The notes under the pieces were generated by a model. The model was not told the origin of the DNA and made no database searches. It worked only from the letters and a program-made list of their open reading frames with translations. A DNA stretch of 64,000 bases from Iris pallida. Lineage: Eukaryota; Streptophyta; Magnoliopsida; Asparagales; Iridaceae. The translations under genes and the position numbers were made by a program. The DNA lies in assembly GCA_029216955.1 (NCBI GenBank), contig JANAVB010003400.1, forward strand, positions 20,730,597 to 20,794,596, given 5' to 3'. This document shows positions 35,415 through 48,566 of this stretch, piece after piece; the first letter of the stretch is position 1; every line of letters begins with the position of its first letter.

Positions 35415-37315
35415 TGTTATACTCGTCTCACAGTATCAGTATTTATATACGGATATGTATTTTGTATTGTATTTCTTATTTTCTTGGTTTTCGAAACGCT
35501 TTAAATTTTTTCCAAATTATAAATTTTTCCCTTGACTGGCATACCGCCTGTGTACCGGTATGTACTGACAGTATACCGTCCAGGGGATATTTTCCACTTT
35601 TAGATATTATTAATTTTAGATATTTTTATGAATAGTGTTTTTGATATTTTTATGAATATTGTTTTAGATATTTTGATGAATAGTATTTAGATATTTTCGT
35701 GAATAGTGCAGATGCACCCTATTATCTAATGGATACTTGGTTTTCTTTGGATGACTAGGATTGATTTAGACCGTGACATGGATCATGATCCAACGGTCAC
35801 GATTAATTCGCCCTTCTATATATACACTTTTACTTTCTCTCTCCTCTCTCTTTTATTTCCTTCTTCCATTCCAGTTCTCTTTCATTCCTCTTCCTCAAGC
35901 TAAGGAAAGCTTGGCCTTGAGGCCTACAGTGTGGTTTCGTACCCCCTCTTGGTGGTGGAGTGGAAGATTAGGCTTGAAGCTTAACCTAGGCAAGTGCATC
36001 TTGCCAAATTACTGAACAACCTTAATTATTATCATTTTTGTTTTCCTTGGTATTGATAGCTCATTTTATTCCAAAACTTGTTTTGTTAAATATGTTTCCC
36101 TCATGATTTTAGTTATGTACATATTTCTAAATTTGGTCTGAGCTAGATTTTAGTTTTCTGTTAAAACCCAATATTGACTTAGTAAAAAAAACTCGGTATT
36201 GAGAGTAATACTGATGTTACCATCATGGATCTTGGTCACATATGTATATATGAGGCCCTTACCTACCTTGTATCCCATGGATTTTGAGTTTGGTGGAAAT
36301 CAGAATCTGTTTCGGTATCTCGAGAACATATTTTTGGAGTATTTTGAGGTATTGATCTATCAAATGTTTTAATTTGTAAAAACTAATACTTCCATGTTGT
36401 AGGGAATTAAATTTCATGCAATTTTGACTTTGAAGCGTTGAATTTCGATTTAAAATGAACTTTTTATGGCCGAAACAAGTTTTGGAGTTTTCAAAAATCA
36501 ACTTTCCATGACGGTTCGGAAAATCCGTCAAAAATCCGCGAAAATCCGTCAAAAAATCAGAATTTGCTCTAAAAACTTGCCGTGAAAATTCAGAAAATCC
36601 GTCGGTAATCCGCAATATTCTGCCAAATGATCCGAATAGGTTGTTTTTGTCTGTTTTTGTCCGTTTTGTCCGTTTTTTTATATATATTTTCAATTATAAT
36701 AAATTCTTAACATGATTAGATGACATTGTATAGTTAGAGAATGATTGTACACCCTATATACACTTGACACTAGCAAATGTTCAATTATTGTTCTATGTCA
36801 TGTACTTATTTTTTTATTCCTTCTCACACGCTATGCTATGTCTTTCCTATCGATTCTTTCTTACATGCTATGATATGTACTGCCATGCCATCCCAGATTT
36901 ATTATACTTTACATTCTATGCCATGTGTAGTATTTCTTTGTTATGGCCCGTCGTGGCACACTCTTGTTATATACCTTCTTTTCTTACTAGATAGTGGCAA
37001 GTCGTGGCACATTCATGTTATATGTCTTTTTCTTGCTTACATGATAGTGGCCAGTCATGACGCACTCCCAATTTAGTGGCTCATCGTAGCGCACTCCTAG
37101 CTTACAGCTTATTATATTTTCTTATTGTGGCTTGTTATAGTGCACATTCTTGCTTGTCTTGTCCAGTCTCGCATGTCTCATGTCTAGGATGGATTCTGCG
37201 GAATGCCACCCCCGGAATCCTGAATGAAAATGTTAGGAACTATACAACTAGCTTGATTATCTAGATCATTGGAAGGTGAGACTTTCCCGGTTACCTGCAC
37301 CCCTTATTTCACGGT

Positions 37316-37394
<79 letters not shown>

Positions 37395-38649
37395 TTGGGA
37401 TTTGGAGCTATATGTCATGATGAGCACTCTTCCAGCACGCCGTCGAGTGGGACACTTCTTTAGGACACACGTATCTTACTTTGGTGTGTCTGCTATACTT
37501 ATTTTCTTTTGGCCTGGATAAGTCGGGTGGTCTGCAGGGCAGGTAACTGGATCGAATTTCTCAAAAGTGAATATGTTAGTAATTAGGATATGATAACCCT
37601 AGTTAACTAATGTATCAAGTCGTACTTATTGCTTGACTGTGATTAATGGATGGAGTCCTGTCCTATCTTTTCTTATTTTATCTAGCTTCTGTCTATGCTT
37701 TACTTTTGCTGATAAATGATTGGAGACTAAATTCTGTTCAGGGGAAGGATTAGAACCCCGGTCCTTGTTTGGTTTACGGGTTGTAAGTCGGTTCCGGAAT
37801 AGTTCCTAAGTCATCTTATCATTTGTCGTTCTATTTAGTTCTCACATGTCCCAGTTATCTTACACGTTCACATGCCTTCATTTAATTCACATGTCCACAG
37901 TTTACATTATGTCACATATTATTTACTTTATGCTCCATGTTGCTTTGCTTATTGTCTTTTCTATTCTCAGGATAAGTGCATTAATAGCGCACGAGTCTCA
38001 ATCCGTATTTACTTATTTCTGTTTCTATCTGTTGTTATGATTAGTATGCTGGTTTTAGTTCATAGTTTGGCTTCCTTTGTCGTACTTGATATTGGGGGTC
38101 TGATCCCACTGGTTTTGTTTGGAAAGATATGGTAGAGATGGCCGAGGATCTTTCGTACCTTCCACTCGATGGTGATTACCGGAGCACCAGAGTACCTGAG
38201 TGGGTTTCTTATTTTCGCCCACTAGTTATGTACGTTATTCTTTTGAGACTTTTCGCCACCGAGCACTTGTTTAGCCCGTGTTTGGACTTGACAATTAACC
38301 TAAGGGTTTAGACATGATGTGCGTATTCTAGACTATAGCTAGAGCTTATCGTGCATGACTATTACTCTTGCTAGTTCTTCATTCTGAATTACTAGCTTCA
38401 TGATCATTGATATATGATAGTTTGGGATGCTTTACTACTTTATATTCCAGATGATCATACTTCTTGTACATTGTTTACTGCCTGTGATTGAGATACCTAG
38501 GATTCTTGACCTAGGATTGCTCGTTGGATTGTAGTAGTGATCTCCGTCTATACAGCTTATACGTTATTTTGGAGTACTGGAGTACTTTGGTCTTCGTAGC
38601 TGGCCTAGTCCGTCACTACTTGACAGTATTACGGTTTTAGGGCGTGACA
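35415..38649. mobile_element. Solo-LTR-like unit, 3235 bp, target duplication GGGAG/GGAAG
   Basis: It starts TGTTATACTCG and ends TTAGGGCGTGACA. The flanks differ at one base (GGGAG at 35,410-35,414, GGAAG at 38,650-38,654). The last part shares TAGCTGGCCTAGTCCGTC and a GGTTTTGTTTGG block with the unit at 31,569. (AT)n covers 37,317-37,393. No coding domain is seen. The mismatch makes the left boundary slightly less certain. Confidence 0.75.
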
Positions 38650-38654
38650 GGAAG

Positions 38655-39152
38655 AAATTTGTGGAGAAATGAAACTAATTTGGGGAAGAACACATAATGG
38701 AACAAATTAGGCACAAATGAAGAGGTGAGAGAGTGTGCTCCTCCTTGAAATTAAGGTTGGCCACACTAATCCCTCTCTAAGAAATGCACAATGTCCTAAA
38801 TACCCCTATCAAGTTGTCATTAAGGCTATTTTAATTAATGGAAGCTTCTACTCATAATTAAGGGATTAACTAATCTCTAATTAATAAGAAAATGGCTCAA
38901 TTGAGTCTAAGTGTGACTAGTCTAATATGTTGGTCCAAGTGTTATGTCAAGTCTACTTGGGTCCACTAACATGAAGTCTAACAAAAAGTCTAGTCCACTA
39001 GTCAATAAATAATGAACACATATATTTAGGTTAATCGTATTACATATCTTTGATTTAATCGCGGAAGCAACGTTGAAAAACCAACTTTGGTTAATCGCTT
39101 ATGCAACTTTGATTTAAAATGAATCGAACTAGAGTCCGAGGATGTAAAGTCA
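38655..39152 (-). mobile_element. Old LTR, minus orientation, part 4 (5' part), joined to a leader of another element
   Basis: The reverse complement of 38,700-39,060 follows 52,270-52,600 (AAATATATGTGTTCATT, then GGACCCAA(T/G)TAGACTTGA). On the right it runs into about 90 bp of unmatched sequence and then the primer binding site at 39,153. No gene is seen. Confidence 0.5.
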
Positions 39153-39165
39153 TGCTTTGATACCA
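39153..39165 (-). promoter_or_regulatory. tRNA-Met-type primer binding site
   Basis: The minus strand reads TGGTATCAAAGCA, one mismatch from the usual initiator tRNA-Met complement TGGTATCAGAGC. It lies 3 nt inside the LTR end at 39,169 (GGAGCGTGACA on the minus strand), exactly where an LTR-retrotransposon PBS is expected. Confidence 0.8.
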
Positions 39166-39168
39166 ACT

Positions 39169-40582
39169 TGTCACGCTCCGATTCTGCAGAGTCATTTATC
39201 CTCGCATAAATATTTAGGAACAGGTCGTCCTCGCTTAGGCGTGATGTCGTACAAGTCTGAATTGTACATGTACAAGGCAAAGACGGTATATAATTGATAA
39301 TCTTCAAGATAGAAACACATCATAGTGACACAAGCAGACAAATTAAAGATAATAAGGATACATCTCTTCATTGAAAAGAACACCTTATTGATTCATAGTA
39401 GCAGAAATAAGCAAATAATATGAAGTCACAATAAGACATGTAGAAATATATTCTCTTTATTGATAATTGAAATAAAGTATAAGGCTTGCACCGGAATACA
39501 AAACTTATAACAAAACTCATATTTTTCTTGATAGATAATTTTGAAACACCTGCCATCTAGGCTTACATTTGATACTTGACACATTAACTTACAACTGGAT
39601 ACACCGACTTGGCTGATAACTCACTAATACAACTGATATACAATGTTCTATACATTATTCCCTTTATAAATAGAAGACATAATCTTTTACAATGAGAGCT
39701 TCTGCATACCCAACAAATCTTCGATGTCTCGGGACTAATCAATGCCAATCTTAGTATACTGAACTTCCCAAGCACGAGCACCTGAAAAAAGATGCCCACA
39801 ACATGGGTCAGTACATTCCCGTGTACTGCTAGCAGAACCAGCCCACTCGCCTAAACTAACACTAAGTAATCATGTGAACAGCCATTTATTAACATGAACT
39901 TTCTATTTGGGCCTGGCATTAGTTTACAATTCATGTGCAGTATCACAGTGAAGCATGTAAAGATGTTATGGCAGTATTCATGAAAATACAACATTATAGC
40001 ACACTATTGAGATTAAGCAGTCAAGTTGAATTAACATGTATGATAAACATATTACTTTTCAATAATTTCTTACCCATAGCCGACTTCCTTGTACCTGCAT
40101 AAAATACATGATATATATTTTACTTACTTTGCTCGCAAAAGACATTCATTAGCATGCATTCGACTAGTGGTCATTGGTAAAACTACATCATAAAGGACTT
40201 TCTCATCATGGTATACGGACACCCATTGCGTGGGTAACAAGCCCACCGAAGGTCCACAATCACTCATTACGATGCGCCGTATCAGCCTGGGTTGCAAGCC
40301 CAACAGGAGGCCCCACAATATGTTGTGCCACCAAAGCAAGCCAATATTTTCTTTCGGGTTGAATCGTTCCCAGTGCCCCAGGTACCATTCGAGAAAACTT
40401 ACCCAGACGTGTGCACAAGTACATCCATGACCATGCGAATGCGTGTCCGATTCGATAAACACAAAGTGCATAGTAAAACAACTAAAAATAAGCAAAGCCA
40501 AAGTTTATCATCTCATCTCATCCAAGCTGAGTTCAACGACTAATCATTTCCATTAATCACATCATTCCAATACTTGGTGATT
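39169..40582 (-). mobile_element. 5' LTR (minus orientation), interrupted by the CACTA element
   Basis: The LTR 3' end (plus strand TGTCACGCTCCG at 39,169) abuts the PBS. The region contains paired CC..TTGC-AAGCCCA blocks near 40,230-40,310 but no gene. The CACTA transposon was inserted at 40,583. Sequence at 50,246-50,960 is probably the rest of this LTR. Confidence 0.6.
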
Positions 40583-40599
40583 CACTACCAAAATTCATC

Positions 40600-41375
40600 G
40601 CTTTAGCGACGGCTGTATCCGTCGCCCAGCCGTCGGTAAATGGTAATACTGACAGATGGCCGACGGATTTTGGTCCAAAACATCCGTCGAGAAAAGCCTC
40701 GTCGCTAAAAACAATCCGTCGCCAAGTTGTCGCCCAGCGACGATTTTGGACGGATTTTCGTCAACTATACTCGTACATCTCGCGACGAATGGCCGACGGA
40801 TTTCCGTCAAAGCATGTATCAGAAAGTTAATGATACATCGCCTTAGCGACGGCCGTATCCGTTGCTAAATGGTCGGTAATTTCGTATCAGAGAGTATCTG
40901 ATACACAATATCCGTCGCTAATTCGTCGCTAAATGGTCGGTAAATGCGTATCAGAGAGTGTCTGATACGCAATCTCCGTCGCTAACGCGTCGCTTGTAGT
41001 CTCTACTGTTCGACGGCCTAGCGACGGAATAGTGGTGGTACATCCGTCGACCCGGTTCTGTGAATCTTTCATATTTCCAGAACCGTGGCGACGGATATTT
41101 CATCGCTACTCCATCGGGTTTAGTCGCTAATCCGTCCCGACCAGTCACGGATTTGGTGACGGATTATCCGTCGCCAAACTTTTATCGACTACTAGCGACG
41201 GCCTACCGACGAAATATCCGTCGATCCGTTTCTGTGATTTTTTTCATATTTCCAGAACCTTGCCGATGGATCTTCCGTCGGTGAGTAGTCGCTATCCGTC
41301 GCTAACTTGGAATAGTTCCAGTTAGCGACGGATATTCCGTCGATTGGTAGTCACGACTCCGTCGCTAACTGGGAA
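40600..41375. repeat. Left subterminal repeat array of the CACTA element
   Basis: About twenty copies of the core GCGACGG/CCGTCGC in both orientations occur, often paired as GCGACGGATATTCCGTCGC. Such arrays are the binding sites of the TNPA-type protein in En/Spm elements. Here the role is inferred from position and motif density. Confidence 0.85.
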
Positions 41376-41662
41376 TTTTTTGAATTTTTTTTGCATAAAA
41401 TTGAACATTCCCTGTTCACACAACATCCATCAACCTAAATAACACAAATTATCCAAACATTCAACATTATCCAATATACAATCCCAAACATCCACCAACA
41501 TAAATAAAACAGATCTTTCCTAAACATCCACCAACACAAACCAACATAAATAATACACCAATCATTTAAAACAGTCAACATTATCCAATATTTCAAATTG
41601 TCCACATAAAATACACAAATATTCAATATTTAAATAATTTTCAAAATATTCGAATACAAACA

Positions 41663-42962
41663 TCAAGGAGAAGGAGTTGGATCATTCGATGGTGCTGGTA
41701 CTCCCTGCTGCGCCCGACGCATGTACACTTCCACCAGGTATGGCGGCAATCCCTCTAAGACATGGTCTGGAAGTTGGCGTAGCTGTTCTGGCAACATTAG
41801 GTCGAGAAGGGCCGTCACAGTAGGAGGCGGTACGATAGGGGCAGCAGGGTCAAAAGAGAGATGCCCGACAGAAGAAGGACCGACAGCACCAGTAGACGGA
41901 CCGGAAGCAGTAGAAGGATACAGAAAGTACGTGGACAACTGCACCCGTAAGTCCGACACCGCCTCGTTCAGATGCGCAAGCTGGGACCTCACATCATCGT
42001 CTGTCGGGGCCGCGGGAGGAGGCGGGGAAGATGGAAATCTCGGAATCGTCGCGTGCAACGGCGCCAGGGTGCCGACTCCGTACAGGCGCCCTTTCTTAAA
42101 GCCGCCGACGGTATCTACAAACATGTCATCGTAGCGAGCGGCCGTAGAAGAGGGCGTCCTGACGGGCGTCATTTTACCGACATCCTCGGCAGCAGATGGC
42201 TGAACCCGACTAAGGGCTTCACGATACGCAGCCTATCAAATGAATGTGTTTATACTATAAGTTTACCTAAGTTATAATCTAAATCCTAAGTTTTTCTAAC
42301 TTATAGTCTGAATCCTAAGTTTACCTAAGTTATAGTCTGAATCCTAAGTTTACCTAAGTTATAGTTTGAATACTTATAATTCTAACATAAGTCTCATAAA
42401 CGTAAGTACTTACATTCGTCTCCTTGGCCCTCTCGTCGACGAAGCTCCTGTCCTTCCGCCTCTTGTGGGTATGCTGGAATACATCATGCATGGTGACCGA
42501 GTCAGCATCTTTTCCATCCTTCAACGCCCGTTGGGTCTGCATACGAAATATTCGTAGAATTTAATTAATTAAGTATATTAATAGTACCGAATTAGATAGT
42601 AGAATGAATTTGCGGTATCTCACCAATTCTGCAAGCGTCGCTGCGTGGGGCTTTGATCTCCCGTTTGTAGTCCTGCAGCCCGTCGGTTCGCTTTTGCTTT
42701 TTTTGATTTCTGCTTGAAGGCAGGAGCATCCATCTTCTCCAAGAGCTGCTCATAGTAGTCCTGTCGGATCCACTCCTTTTTTGAATGCGCCGTTCAAAGA
42801 TCATAAACCGCATCCCGGATCTTCTTCCCGGTGGTGCTTCTATTGGTCCTGCGGATCGCCTCCTCGCGATGGAGGGCCACAAGAAGGTCCTCTGACATAC
42901 AAATTCAATTATCACGATTTTAAAAAAATAGTTGATTAAAGAGTAATTAATAATTAATCACA

Positions 42963-43019
<57 letters not shown>

Positions 43020-43663
43020 CCCTCATCTCGTCGAGGCAGCGGTACTGCAAGTCTAGGGGCACCTCAGAAAAATTGAGGTAGGGGCCATGGTAGTTAGCCC
43101 GGATAATCTGCCCTAGAAGCCTGGTAGCATCCTACGGAAAAAACCTATAAAGAAGCAACGACTGGATTATTAACTTGAATAAATGTAACAAATTTATTAA
43201 ATTAACTTAAATTTACTTACGCTTCACTTGCGGGCCATAACTCTCATCGAAACTCGCCCATCGGCATCTCTGGTGACGTCGGAGGATCCGCAGCTCCACG
43301 CATGTACTCGCTAGTAACCGGGTGTAACTGAATCCGGGGGTACTCTGGGGCCTACTGTGCAGTAACTGGTAGTACCGCTGGTGGATCCGCTGGCAGAACG
43401 GATCCACTAGCGGATGGAGACGCCCTTGACGAAGGTGTCGATAACCCCGTAGTAGATCGACGGTGGAATGAGTCTGTGCCCGGGGTACTCTCCGGGTCGG
43501 GATCGTTAGATGGGGTCACCTCCCGGGAAGGCTGAAGGCGACCACGACCACCACCACGCCCACCACCACCACCACCACCACCACGACCAGCACCACGACG
43601 ATGAATGCTAGCCATCAGTAGGGCGACGAGTGACGCCGCAAAGAAAAGAACTAGGAGTGCCAT
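41663..43663 (-). pseudogene. TNPA-like second gene of the CACTA element
   Basis: The minus-strand frames read in order: a start at 43,663 with a Gly/Arg-rich stretch, a Ser/Thr/Pro region, then a helical domain near 42,900-42,600. Sequence with KDADSVTMHDVFQHTH follows at 42,542-42,400. The final Pro-rich exon is 42,172-41,663, ending NDPTPSP. This layout is that of the plant En/Spm PTTA-type accessory protein, which binds subterminal repeats. An intron is likely at each AT-rich gap, including one containing an (AT)n tract at 42,967-43,018. Frames shift between segments, so I cannot give a clean gene model. It may be intact but multi-exon, or decayed. Confidence 0.55.
42262..42372. repeat. 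Three tandem copies of a 34-bp unit
   Basis: CCTAAGTTTACCTAAGTTAT followed by AGTCTGAAT recurs three times with small changes, in a probable intron of the TNPA-like gene. Confidence 0.8.
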
Positions 43664-43778
43664 CTGAAATAAGAATATACAGAAGTTTAAACTGAATTCA
43701 CTAAGTTATAAGTGCTTTTATGAGGTCAAACTAAAATTACGTAATTGAAAGTGTTTTTAATATATACTGATATTTAAT

Positions 43779-46700
43779 CTAATCATCGTCGTCATCTTTG
43801 TCCTCGTCCTCAGCCTCGTCCTTATCATCATCCTCATTCTCATCCTCATCCTTATCCTTATCCTCATTGTCGACTTTATCTGTATCCTCATCCTCCTCTT
43901 CTTCTTCTTCTTCTTCTTCTTCTTCTTCTTCTTCTTCTTCTTCTTCTTCTTCTTCATCCTTAATATTTGGGACAAGACGCCTCTTTCTTCCCTGGTTTAC
44001 AGCTAAATCTTGTGTATCAACCTCTTCCTCCCCTCTATTTTCCTCAACAATATTTTCAACATCCATGGTATCCGACTGTTGTACCAAGTATTGGGACTTT
44101 TTGATCTGGTCCTCTTGGTATGCTGGTTTCCAAAGTTGAATGTATTTCTAAATTTAATCTTGTATACTGTCCACCAGTCAAATTGATCTCTACGACACCT
44201 TGGGTAGCTTGTATAGTAGATTTGAATAGCCTGACTTGCTATCGCAAACGTGTCGGACCCTCTATACCTCCTGCGATGATTTATATCGACGAATCTAAAT
44301 TGTTTATTGATTCTCCAACCGATATTTGGTGTCGTATTGAACCACTCACATTTGAACATCATAATATGCATATCATATGGGGCACTATATTGTAAATCTA
44401 CAATATCCCGCAGTACTCCATAATAGTCAAAGTCCGGTTCGTCGTCATAGATGGTGCCTCTTATACAAACACCAGAATCCTTGGTACTAAAGCCGTCATT
44501 GACATATTTGGCATTTATAACATTCTGAGTTGCCTTAAACTTGAAGCCATTAATGACATAGCCTGGCCAAGTCTTTGCATGCTTCTTCGGTCCCAATGCC
44601 AAATAACGAATACTCTCATTTGTGAGTGTTGTTTCAGGCAATAAAACTTGTAAACAAATATTGATAATTTAAATATTTTAGATGCATATATTTTAATGGT
44701 GGCCACATAAATTATTATCTCAGTTACTTACGTATTTACGAAACTAGGACGGAAAGGTACAATCAACCTCTCTTTGAAGTCCTTCATCGGTAATATCGGG
44801 TGTCCTCATTTTGAATTCATCTCTAAATATACTGTTAGAGAGAATAATAATAAGTGTAGTCAGTTACTTAACCAAATTAGAGATTATAACGAGTGTACTA
44901 GTGTAGTCACTTACTTCTCTGAATCTTTTACTTCTTATATGTCATAATTTAACAAGACATATCGGTGAGCGGTATCATACTCATCGTCAGTCAACCACCA
45001 TTTCTTACTAGCCCCAGTAGGCTTGTCCCTTACATCGAATATACCTCCATCCTCAACGTCCTCGTCATTCCTTTGAGGTCTATTTTGATTTGTCTTAACA
45101 TGAGTATCGAAATAAATGGAGCAGAAGTTTGATACCTCCTCGATAAGATATGCTTCGCATATCGAAGCCTCTATATGAGCCTTGTTGCCAACTTTCTTCT
45201 TTAGATGGTGTAGGTATCTAGAGAGAGAAATTATCTTAAGAATTATCAATGAAATGCAACTTAAATTATATCAATTTTTATGTACCTTTTAAATGGGTAC
45301 ATCCATCGATAATAAACAGATGCACCGACACGGGCTTCGTATGCTAGATGAATCGGTAGATGCTCCATGCTATCGAAGAAGCCCGGAGGAAATATTTTCT
45401 CTAACTTGCAAATTGTTAAGACAATCTTCTCCTCATGTTCAATCATGTATTGTACCGTCAACTTAGTTGAACAAATATCCCTGAAGAATGTAGATAGCTC
45501 GGCCAACGGAACCCATATAGAAGAAGGCAACAACTCTCTCAAAGCAATGGACAGTAATCTTTCCATAAATACGTGGCAGTCGTGACTCTTCATTCCCATT
45601 AGCTTGCGTTCATTGAGATCAATGCATCTATACAAATTCGACACATAGCCGTCGGGAAATCTTAAAGTAGATATCCACTTGCAGATTATTAATCTATCTT
45701 CCTTGCTCAATATGTATTGTGCTACCGGCTTAGTTAATTGTCCACCAGCTCTCCTTTGTATCAAGTTCAGATAAGGACGCTTGTATATCTCGGCAATGTC
45801 TTGTCTTGCTTTTGGATTGTCCTTCGTCTTTCCTTTAATATCCATGATGGTATTGAAGACATTATCGAACACATTCTTTTTCATATGCATGACATCAAGA
45901 TTATGCCTTATAAGATTATTTTTCCAATAAGACAAGTCCCAGAAGATACTCCGTTTGGTCCAGTTATAGCTTTGTCCAAACCCCTCGACACGATTGTTCG
46001 ATGGATCTTCAATTACGGAGGGCAAGTACTTTACATCTTCCCAAATATTGTATCCCGATACTTTAGGTGGCGGATGAGAAAATTCTTGTTTTCCAGCTCT
46101 GAACGCGTCCTTGTTCTTTCTCCAAGGATGACTCACGGGCAGAAATTGACGGTGATAGTCAAAGAAAGAAGTTTTTCCTCCATGCTTAAGGTGAAACGCC
46201 TTACTATTTTTCATGCATATCGGACAAGACATGGTGCCGTGAGTACTCCATCCCGACAGTATACCGTATGCTAAAAAATTATTTATTGTCCACATCAATG
46301 AAGCTCTCATCTGAAAGTTCTGTTTCTTGAAAATATCATAGGTCACGACGCTGATCTCCCACAGCTGTTTCAGCTCATCCACCAACGACTGTAAATATAT
46401 ATCAATATTTTTTGTCAAATTTTTGGGACCCGGTATGATAGCTATCAAGAACATATAAGGAGTCTTCATACACATCCATGGTGGCAGATTGTAAGGGATA
46501 AGAATGACCGGCTAGCAGGAGTATTGAGATCCCGACTGCCCGAAAGGGGCGAAGCCATCAAAACATAGCGCCAGACGTACATTTTTAGGCTCTGCAGTAA
46601 AATCTGGATAACACAAATCAAAATATTTCCATGCCTCTCCGTCTGAAGGATGTGATAATTCTCCATCGTCCTTTGTGCATTCTTCGTTGTGCCACGTCAT

Positions 46701-47513
46701 GTGTTCAGCTGTATTCAGAGACATATACATCCTCTGCAAGCGCTTCGTGATCGACAAGTAATGCATATACTTGTAAGGACGTCATTTTCTAGTTGACTTT
46801 CCTTTTTTCTTTACTGGCTTGTAACGATCCGCATTACAGAAGCTGCAAGTTTCTATGTCATCCTTCTCCTTATAGTACAACATGCATCCGTTGCGACAAC
46901 AATCTATCTTTTCGTACCCCAGTCCCAGTTGTCGGACCATCATCTTTGACTTGTAGAAGTTTTTTGGGAGCTCTTTTGATTCCTTCGGTAAGATCTCCGT
47001 TCCTAGTTGTGTAATCCGATCATAGAAAGCTTGTGACAAGTTAAAATTAGACTTTATGTTCAACAACCGTATCGTCACTGACAGTACGGAATGAGTCTCA
47101 CAATCAGGATGTAGAGGAGTATCTGCATCCTGAAACATATCATAGAACTCCTTTGCCTCGGGATTAGGATCCTCCGGATCAAAATTAGGTCCTGCTGCAT
47201 CATACACCATATCTCGTGCACGATTCTGCAGGTCTCCATAATCAACAGAGCATCCGTCGTCCATGACAAAATTCGTTGCAGCATTTTCATCAAAAGCATA
47301 AGTAGCAGCATTCGCAACTTGTCTTTCTGCATATAGTTTACCTTGCGATGACCACATGCAGTAATCACGTACGAAACCCTTACGGGTAAAATGATCTCTC
47401 ACAGTCACCACTACTTTATAACGTCTATTGCGACAATTAGCACATAGACACTTGATTTTGTTACCGTCCATGTACTGAGCTTTGCTCATGGCATACTTAA
47501 GAAACACTTCCAC
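43779..47513 (-). pseudogene. CACTA transposase, tnp2 type (Transposase_21, DUF4218, DUF4216)
   Basis: An N-terminal transposase-associated zinc-binding segment (DGNKIKCLCANC) starts at 47,513. The catalytic tnp2 core follows at about 46,750-45,900, with IPGPKNLTKNIDIYLQSL, GWSTHGTMSCPIC and NLDVMHMKKNVFDNV. Then comes DUF4218 (LPIHLAYEARVGASVYYRWMYP). An in-frame intron of 68 bp (45,285-45,218) precedes RYLHHLKKKVGNKAHIEASI. A DUF4216 domain lies at about 44,641-44,110 and a Glu/Asp-rich tail at 44,087-43,779. Nonsense codons TGA (46,782-46,784) and TAG (46,512-46,514, after SQYSC) break the main exon, so it is inactive as read. The wild-type enzyme would bind the element ends and excise it. 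Confidence 0.85.
43885..43956. repeat. (TTC)n tract coding poly-Glu
   Basis: An uninterrupted run of TTC triplets encodes the acidic stretch near the transposase C-terminus on the minus strand. It is a probable site of length polymorphism. The plus-strand poly-Ser frame is an artefact. Confidence 0.9.
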
Positions 47514-47659
47514 GCCTGCCTAAAAATTGTCACTTACACCTATTCTGCTCTCGTGTTGTCGTTTGTACATCAATGTACGATCAAAGAAGTAACGATCCAT
47601 CGTAGATTGGATGTGAAAAATCTTTATCACAAGACAAACAGAATTACTATGTAATCATG

Positions 47660-47740
47660 TACTCACCAATAACCAGATGTAACTGAGTCCGGGGGTACTC
47701 CGGGGCCCACCGTGCAGTAACTGGTGGATCCGCTGGTATA
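47660..47740. repeat. Partial copy of the TNPA-like gene segment at 43,310-43,394
   Basis: GTAACTGAGTCCGGGGGTAC and the following CAGTAACTGGTGGATCCGCTGG block at 47,678-47,735 match 43,319-43,394 at about nine positions in ten, in the same orientation. The copy lies upstream of the transposase gene. Confidence 0.85.
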
Positions 47741-47750
47741 GGCTGGATGT

Positions 47751-48566
47751 ACTTAGTATCGACCTATCAGATTAGTATCGCTCTATCGGTTTGGTATAGG
47801 CCGTATCAGATTGGTATTGGCCTTAGCAAATTGGTATCGTCCTATCCGATATGTACATGTATCGGCCGTATAGCTAGGATTCATATTGGCCTTATCGATT
47901 CGGTATTGGCCATATCCGATAGGTATCGGCCGTGTCGGATTAGTATCGACCGTATCGGATTAGTATTGTGGAAGGTTTAGTAACAACTGTACTTGGATTT
48001 CTCTCTTCTTGAGCTAGAATACCATTGCAAGAGAGTCACGAGAGCGTAAAAAATCTTCTAAATATTGATGTTTACGAGAGTGATTAGCCAGTTACAGTAA
48101 CATACATGCTTCCTTTGTTATAAGGAAAATAGAGATTGAAAGCAATAACATATAGAGATAAATTTTGGAAGAAGAACTCTTGTAATTCTCCCAAAATACA
48201 ACTCTATATGTTATTGCTTTTAATCTCTCCTTCCTGATGGAAAATAAAGCATGTATGTTACTGTAACTGGCCATTCACTCCCGTAAACATCAATATTTAG
48301 TAGATTTATTACGCTCTCTTGACTCTCTTGCAATGGTAATCTAGCTCGAAAAGAGAGAAATCCAAGTACAGTTGTTACTAAACTTTCCACCATACTAATC
48401 TGATACTGCCGATACTAATCTGATATGCCGATACCTATCGGATATGGCCGATACCGAATCGATAAGGCCAATACGAATCCTAGCTATACGACCAATATAT
48501 ATCGGATAGGACGATTCCAATTCGCTAAGACCAATACCAACCGATACGGTCGATACTTATAAGTAC
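47751..48566. repeat. Large imperfect inverted repeat (arms about 400 bp) inside the CACTA element
   Basis: The left arm (from GTACTTAGTATCGACC) and right arm (to GTCGATACTTATAAGTAC) are reverse complements at most positions, with the centre near 48,180. Shared landmarks include TTTAGTAACAACTGTACTTG and CAGTTACAGTAACATACATG facing their complements. The outer 200 bp of each arm consist of GTATCGGCC/GGCCGATAC near-repeats. There is no coding sequence. Confidence 0.9.

Noticed and set aside
43757..44139. Poly-Ser and poly-Lys frames
   Set aside because: They are other readings of the (TTC)n tract. The minus-strand poly-Glu reading belongs to the transposase tail.
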